Assembly (NCBI GenBank): GCA_937890005.1
Contig: CALBZA010000064.1
Location: forward strand, 19,965 to 83,964
DNA: 64,000 nt
Reading direction: 5' to 3'
Source: an uncultured Verrucomicrobia subdivision 3 bacterium
GTDB lineage: Bacteria; Verrucomicrobiota; Verrucomicrobiia; Limisphaerales; DASXHY01
The notes below the pieces were generated by a model. It did no database searches, had not been told where the DNA came from, and saw nothing but the letters and a program-made list of their open reading frames with translations. The position numbers and the translations under genes are program-made. This document shows positions 60,890 through 64,000 of the stretch, one piece after another (position 1 is the stretch's first letter; every line of letters starts with the position of its first letter).

Positions 60890-63745
60890 ATGCCGATTCC
60901 AACTATGTCGAAACAACTGCCTGCCCGTGTATTGTCCGGTTTCACCAACCACCTTCTTCTGGCGGCGGCAATTGTTGCAGCCACGTTTTCCTCCGGCATC
61001 GCTGAGGCGGAGACCAATGTGGAGGTGAACCTCGCGATCGTGGCGAAACCGTCCGCGTCCTATTTTTCCGGCGACACTTCACCCGATGCATTGAACGATG
61101 GATCGAATCCGCGCAACTCGCGCGATGCCCGGCGAGGTTCCTATGGAAACTGGCCGAGGCGTGGAACGGAATGGGTGCAATTTGAATGGTCGCGTCCGAT
61201 CAGCACGAAGAGGATCGATGTCTATTGGTGGGCGGACGGGCAGGGCGTCGGCGTACCCAAATCGGCGCGATTGCTTTACTGGGACGGCGCAAAGTTCCTG
61301 CCGGTCAAAAATGGATCCGAGATCGAGGTAACCGCGAATCGCTTCAACCCGGCAACCTTCGATGAAGTCACCACGCCAAAGCTGCGGCTTGAAATCGAGT
61401 CTGACGGCACGCTTTCGACCGGCATCCTGGAATGGAAAGTTTATGATTCCGGCAACTCTCCTGAATTTCCGCCATCGGTCGCAGCAGGGGTTGATCGCGT
61501 TGTCGTGCTCGGCGGAAAAACCTATCTGTCCGGAAAAATCAAAACGCTCAAGCCCCCGGGTTCCGAAACTGTTGTGACGTGGACGAAAGAGTCCGGTCCT
61601 GGCGAAGTCACATTCGAGAGTCCATCCGCAGCTGTCACTACGGCCAAATTTTCCCAGCCGGGAGATTACGTTCTGAAACTCACCGCAGGCGAGGGCGATT
61701 TGAAATCAGATTCAACTCTCAACGTGCGCGTTGTGAACGGGCCTTCCAGCGAACGGCTCGATGTAGTTTACACGAAGCGTTACAGCATCGACAGCCCGCT
61801 GTGGAATGCGCGCGCGAAAGCGCTGATCGTGAACTGGATTCCGCATTGCATCAACATGATCAACCGGACGAATCTCACAGAAGGGCAGGGCGGAATCGAC
61901 AACTTCGTCGAAGCGGCGAAAGCGATTCGGGGCGAACCGCACGGCCGCCACAAGGGTTACGTTTTTGCAAACGCCTGGGTGCATCAAACCGTGGAAAGCA
62001 TCTGTATCGCACTGATGGTTGATCCCAAAGGTGATCCCGAAATCATCGCCGCTCAGAAAAAGATGAAGGCGACGCTGGATGACTGGATTCCGAAGATTCT
62101 CGCCGCGCAGGAGCCGGACGGTTACATGCAGACCGCCTACACGCTCGCAGACCGATCCCGCTGGCCCGAGCGTTGGGGTGCGCGCAATCGTGCCGATCAC
62201 GAAGGTTATGTTGCCGGCTATTTCATCGAATCGGCCATCAATCATTACACGCTGACGGAGGGCAGGGATCGTCGTCTTTACGATGCCGCAAAAAAGCTCG
62301 CCGACTGCTGGGTGAAGAACATCGGGCCGGGCAAAAAGGAATGGTATGACGGCCATCAGGAAATGGAACAGGCGCTCGTGCGGTTCGGCCGCTTCGTGAA
62401 CGACATGGAAGGCAGGACCGGCCAGGGCGACAGCTACATTCAGCTCGCCAAATTTCTGCTCGACTGCCGTCGCGACGGCAGTGAATACGACCAGAGCCAT
62501 CTGCCGGTTCAACAGCAGTATGAAGCCGTCGGCCACGCCGTTCGTGCGGTTTACAGTTACTCGGGCATGGCGGACGTCGCTGCGGAAACCCGCGATCTCG
62601 ATTATGAGAGCGCGGTGATGTCGCTTTGGGACAATCTGGTGAACCGGAAGTATTACGTCACGGGCGGCATTGGCAGTGGCGAGACTTCGGAGGGATTCGG
62701 CCCTGACTATTCCCTGCGCAACAATTCCTACTGTGAATCATGCTCCAGCTGCGGTCTGATCTTTTTCCAATACAAACTCAACATCGCATATCACGACGCG
62801 AAGTATGCGGACCTTTACGAGGAGACGATGTACAACGCACTGCTCGGCTCGACCGATCTGGATGCGAAGGTTTTCAATTACGCGAATCCGTTGATCGATG
62901 GGCGCCGCACGGCGTGGCATCCGTGTCCCTGTTGCGTTGGAAACATTCCGCGGACACTGCTCATGATTCCCACATGGACCTACTTGAAAGGAGAGAAGGG
63001 GATCTACGTGAACATGTTCATCGGCAGCACGATCAATGTGGAGAAAGTTGCCGGGACGGATGTCCTGATGGTTCAGAAAACGGATTATCCGTGGAGTGGG
63101 CACGTCACCATCACCGTCAACCCGAAGGAATCGAAAACGTTCTCCGTTTACATCCGCGTGCCAGATCGTGACAGGAGCGATCTCTATTTCCATTCGCCTG
63201 AAGTGAACGGACTGAAGTCGCTCGCCGTGAACGGTCAGGCCGTGCAGCCGAAGATTGAGAAGGGTTATGCCGTGATTACACGCGAATGGAATGCTGGTGA
63301 CCGAATCGATGTGGAGCTTCCGATGGAACCGCAGCGGATTCGCGCTGATGAAAAAGTTGCGGCGAATCGCGGACGTGTCGCGCTGCGATACGGCCCGCTG
63401 ATCTACAACGTGGAACGCGCGGATCAGTCCGATCTCGATCAACCGCTCGCTTCCGCACCGCTCTCAGCTGAATATCGAAGTGATCTTCTTGGCGGGGTGA
63501 TGGTGTTGAAAGGACAGTGGGCGAACGGACGTCCGATGCTTGCCATTCCCAACTTCGCCCGGATGAATCGCGTCGGGCAATTGGCGCCGGATTCTTCAGA
63601 AGAACCGGCGGTCAATTACGCGCCGGGCGCTTCCGCAGCTGATGTATCCGCGACTGGAACGAACACCGCTTCAGCGCAACGCCCGTCTCGCCGCACTGGA
63701 GGAGGCGGACCGCAGTCCATCGTGTGGATACGCGATCAGCAATGA
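60890..63745 (+). CDS. Exported GH127 beta-L-arabinofuranosidase-like protein
   Basis: A 951-residue secreted enzyme. After a signal peptide (LLLAAAIVAATFSSGIAEA) come an F5/8-type C-like beta domain (about 45-190), a PKD/Ig-like domain (about 200-285) and the GH127 (alpha/alpha)6 barrel (about 290-800). The zinc-site residues of the family are present: E616 and C618 in YCESCSS and C681-C682 in CPCC; in the reference enzyme HypBA1 the second-pair Cys is the nucleophile. A Ser/Thr/Gly-rich tail ends the chain. An internal ATG at 60905 is an alternative start. It would release L-arabinose from plant glycans, a good partner to the GH43. Confidence 0.88.
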   Translation: MPIPTMSKQLPARVLSGFTNHLLLAAAIVAATFSSGIAEAETNVEVNLAIVAKPSASYFSGDTSPDALNDGSNPRNSRDARRGSYGNWPRRGTEWVQFEWSRPISTKRIDVYWWADGQGVGVPKSARLLYWDGAKFLPVKNGSEIEVTANRFNPATFDEVTTPKLRLEIESDGTLSTGILEWKVYDSGNSPEFPPSVAAGVDRVVVLGGKTYLSGKIKTLKPPGSETVVTWTKESGPGEVTFESPSAAVTTAKFSQPGDYVLKLTAGEGDLKSDSTLNVRVVNGPSSERLDVVYTKRYSIDSPLWNARAKALIVNWIPHCINMINRTNLTEGQGGIDNFVEAAKAIRGEPHGRHKGYVFANAWVHQTVESICIALMVDPKGDPEIIAAQKKMKATLDDWIPKILAAQEPDGYMQTAYTLADRSRWPERWGARNRADHEGYVAGYFIESAINHYTLTEGRDRRLYDAAKKLADCWVKNIGPGKKEWYDGHQEMEQALVRFGRFVNDMEGRTGQGDSYIQLAKFLLDCRRDGSEYDQSHLPVQQQYEAVGHAVRAVYSYSGMADVAAETRDLDYESAVMSLWDNLVNRKYYVTGGIGSGETSEGFGPDYSLRNNSYCESCSSCGLIFFQYKLNIAYHDAKYADLYEETMYNALLGSTDLDAKVFNYANPLIDGRRTAWHPCPCCVGNIPRTLLMIPTWTYLKGEKGIYVNMFIGSTINVEKVAGTDVLMVQKTDYPWSGHVTITVNPKESKTFSVYIRVPDRDRSDLYFHSPEVNGLKSLAVNGQAVQPKIEKGYAVITREWNAGDRIDVELPMEPQRIRADEKVAANRGRVALRYGPLIYNVERADQSDLDQPLASAPLSAEYRSDLLGGVMVLKGQWANGRPMLAIPNFARMNRVGQLAPDSSEEPAVNYAPGASAADVSATGTNTASAQRPSRRTGGGGPQSIVWIRDQQ

Positions 63746-64000
63746 ACTGAATTCGTTGCCGTGAAAACATAGCAGCCGAAACGTCCCAAACGATTGATCC
63801 CAATAATCTCTGCGTTCTTTGCGATCTCTGCGATTCAAATTCCGGGAAGGGGAACGCGCCCGCCCCGGGCGCAGCAGATTGCGCCCCGCGATGTGCATCT
63901 AGGGGCGTAAAGTTTTCCATTGCCGCTTGATTCATTTCCGCGCTCGTGTGTTCGGCGCGAGGGCGCACCGAACGGCAGCCGGGGCGGCTGCGGTCCCCAT
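63746..64000. repeat. Terminal non-coding stretch with word-repeat and GC-rich palindromes
   Basis: Near 63808-63835 CTCTGCGTTCTTTGCG and ATCTCTGCG repeat the CTCTGCG word. From 63850 to the end the DNA is GC-rich with inverted words (GCCCGCCCCGGGCGC; GCAGCC and GGCTGC near the end), probably a further interspersed element cut by the window edge. No confident gene. Confidence 0.45.

Noticed and set aside
63612..63968. Minus-strand open frame at the right edge
   Set aside because: It overlaps the GH127 3' end and the repeat-rich non-coding DNA, and reads as low-quality sequence.

Overview
The window looks like a chromosomal segment of a Verrucomicrobiota bacterium, probably of the Pedosphaera/Limisphaerales kind. 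This is inferred from protein style: a giant autotransporter-associated beta-strand-repeat protein with a verrucomicrobial C-terminal domain, a small zinc-ribbon membrane protein typical of the group, a protein kinase/ECF sigma pair, a bacterial deoxyhypusine-synthase-like enzyme and several secreted glycosidases. Intergenic DNA carries short degenerate word repeats. No rRNA, tRNA, CRISPR array, transposase or phage gene was seen.

Layout. 1-2.8 kb (minus): a truncated membrane zinc peptidase, an M24 aminopeptidase and SppA. 3-11 kb (minus): a cell-elongation cluster in the order mreB, mreC, mreD, mrdA (PBP2), rodA, RNase E/G, ending at a good intrinsic terminator. 11-15 kb (plus): aspS, a DUF4142 exported protein and adenylate kinase. 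15-17 kb: an exported LysM protein (minus) and a frameshifted zinc-ribbon gene. 17.4-21.2 kb (plus): an OprB-like porin followed by feoA, feoB and a Cys-rich Feo accessory peptide, a likely ferrous-iron uptake unit spanning both membranes. 21.3-25.9 kb (plus): two exported glycosidases. 26-33 kb (minus): ECF sigma factor, Ser/Thr kinase and the 1285-residue beta-strand-repeat protein. 33-36.5 kb: a lipoprotein, an acyl-AMP-forming enzyme and a fatty acid desaturase.

36.7-40.3 kb (plus): an FNR-type site precedes a compact cluster (cupin, tandem DUF2249, a 12-TM oxidase-like membrane protein, a DUF59 Fe-S assembly factor, DUF2249), then an unknown gene behind a perfect 21-bp palindrome. 40.3-43.8 kb (minus): lipoprotein, cupin, DMT exporter and metG, whose coding region contains a heptamer repeat array in frame. 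44-45.8 kb: ClC channel. 45.9-51 kb (minus): a polyprenyl-phosphate sugar-1-P transferase, a glycosyltransferase and a TPR/multi-TM protein, probably for envelope glycan synthesis. 51.2-53.5 kb (plus): modABC.

53.9-64 kb (plus): GH43, pgsA, Bcp, a KefB-type antiporter, a peroxiredoxin, a deoxyhypusine/homospermidine-synthase-like gene behind a leader that can fold into two mutually exclusive structures, and a GH127 arabinofuranosidase. The leader of the synthase-like gene (about 59368-59436) is the best candidate in the window for something undescribed. The metG repeat insertion, the FNR-linked cluster and the palindromic elements come next. All calls were made by reading the sequence; no database search was run.
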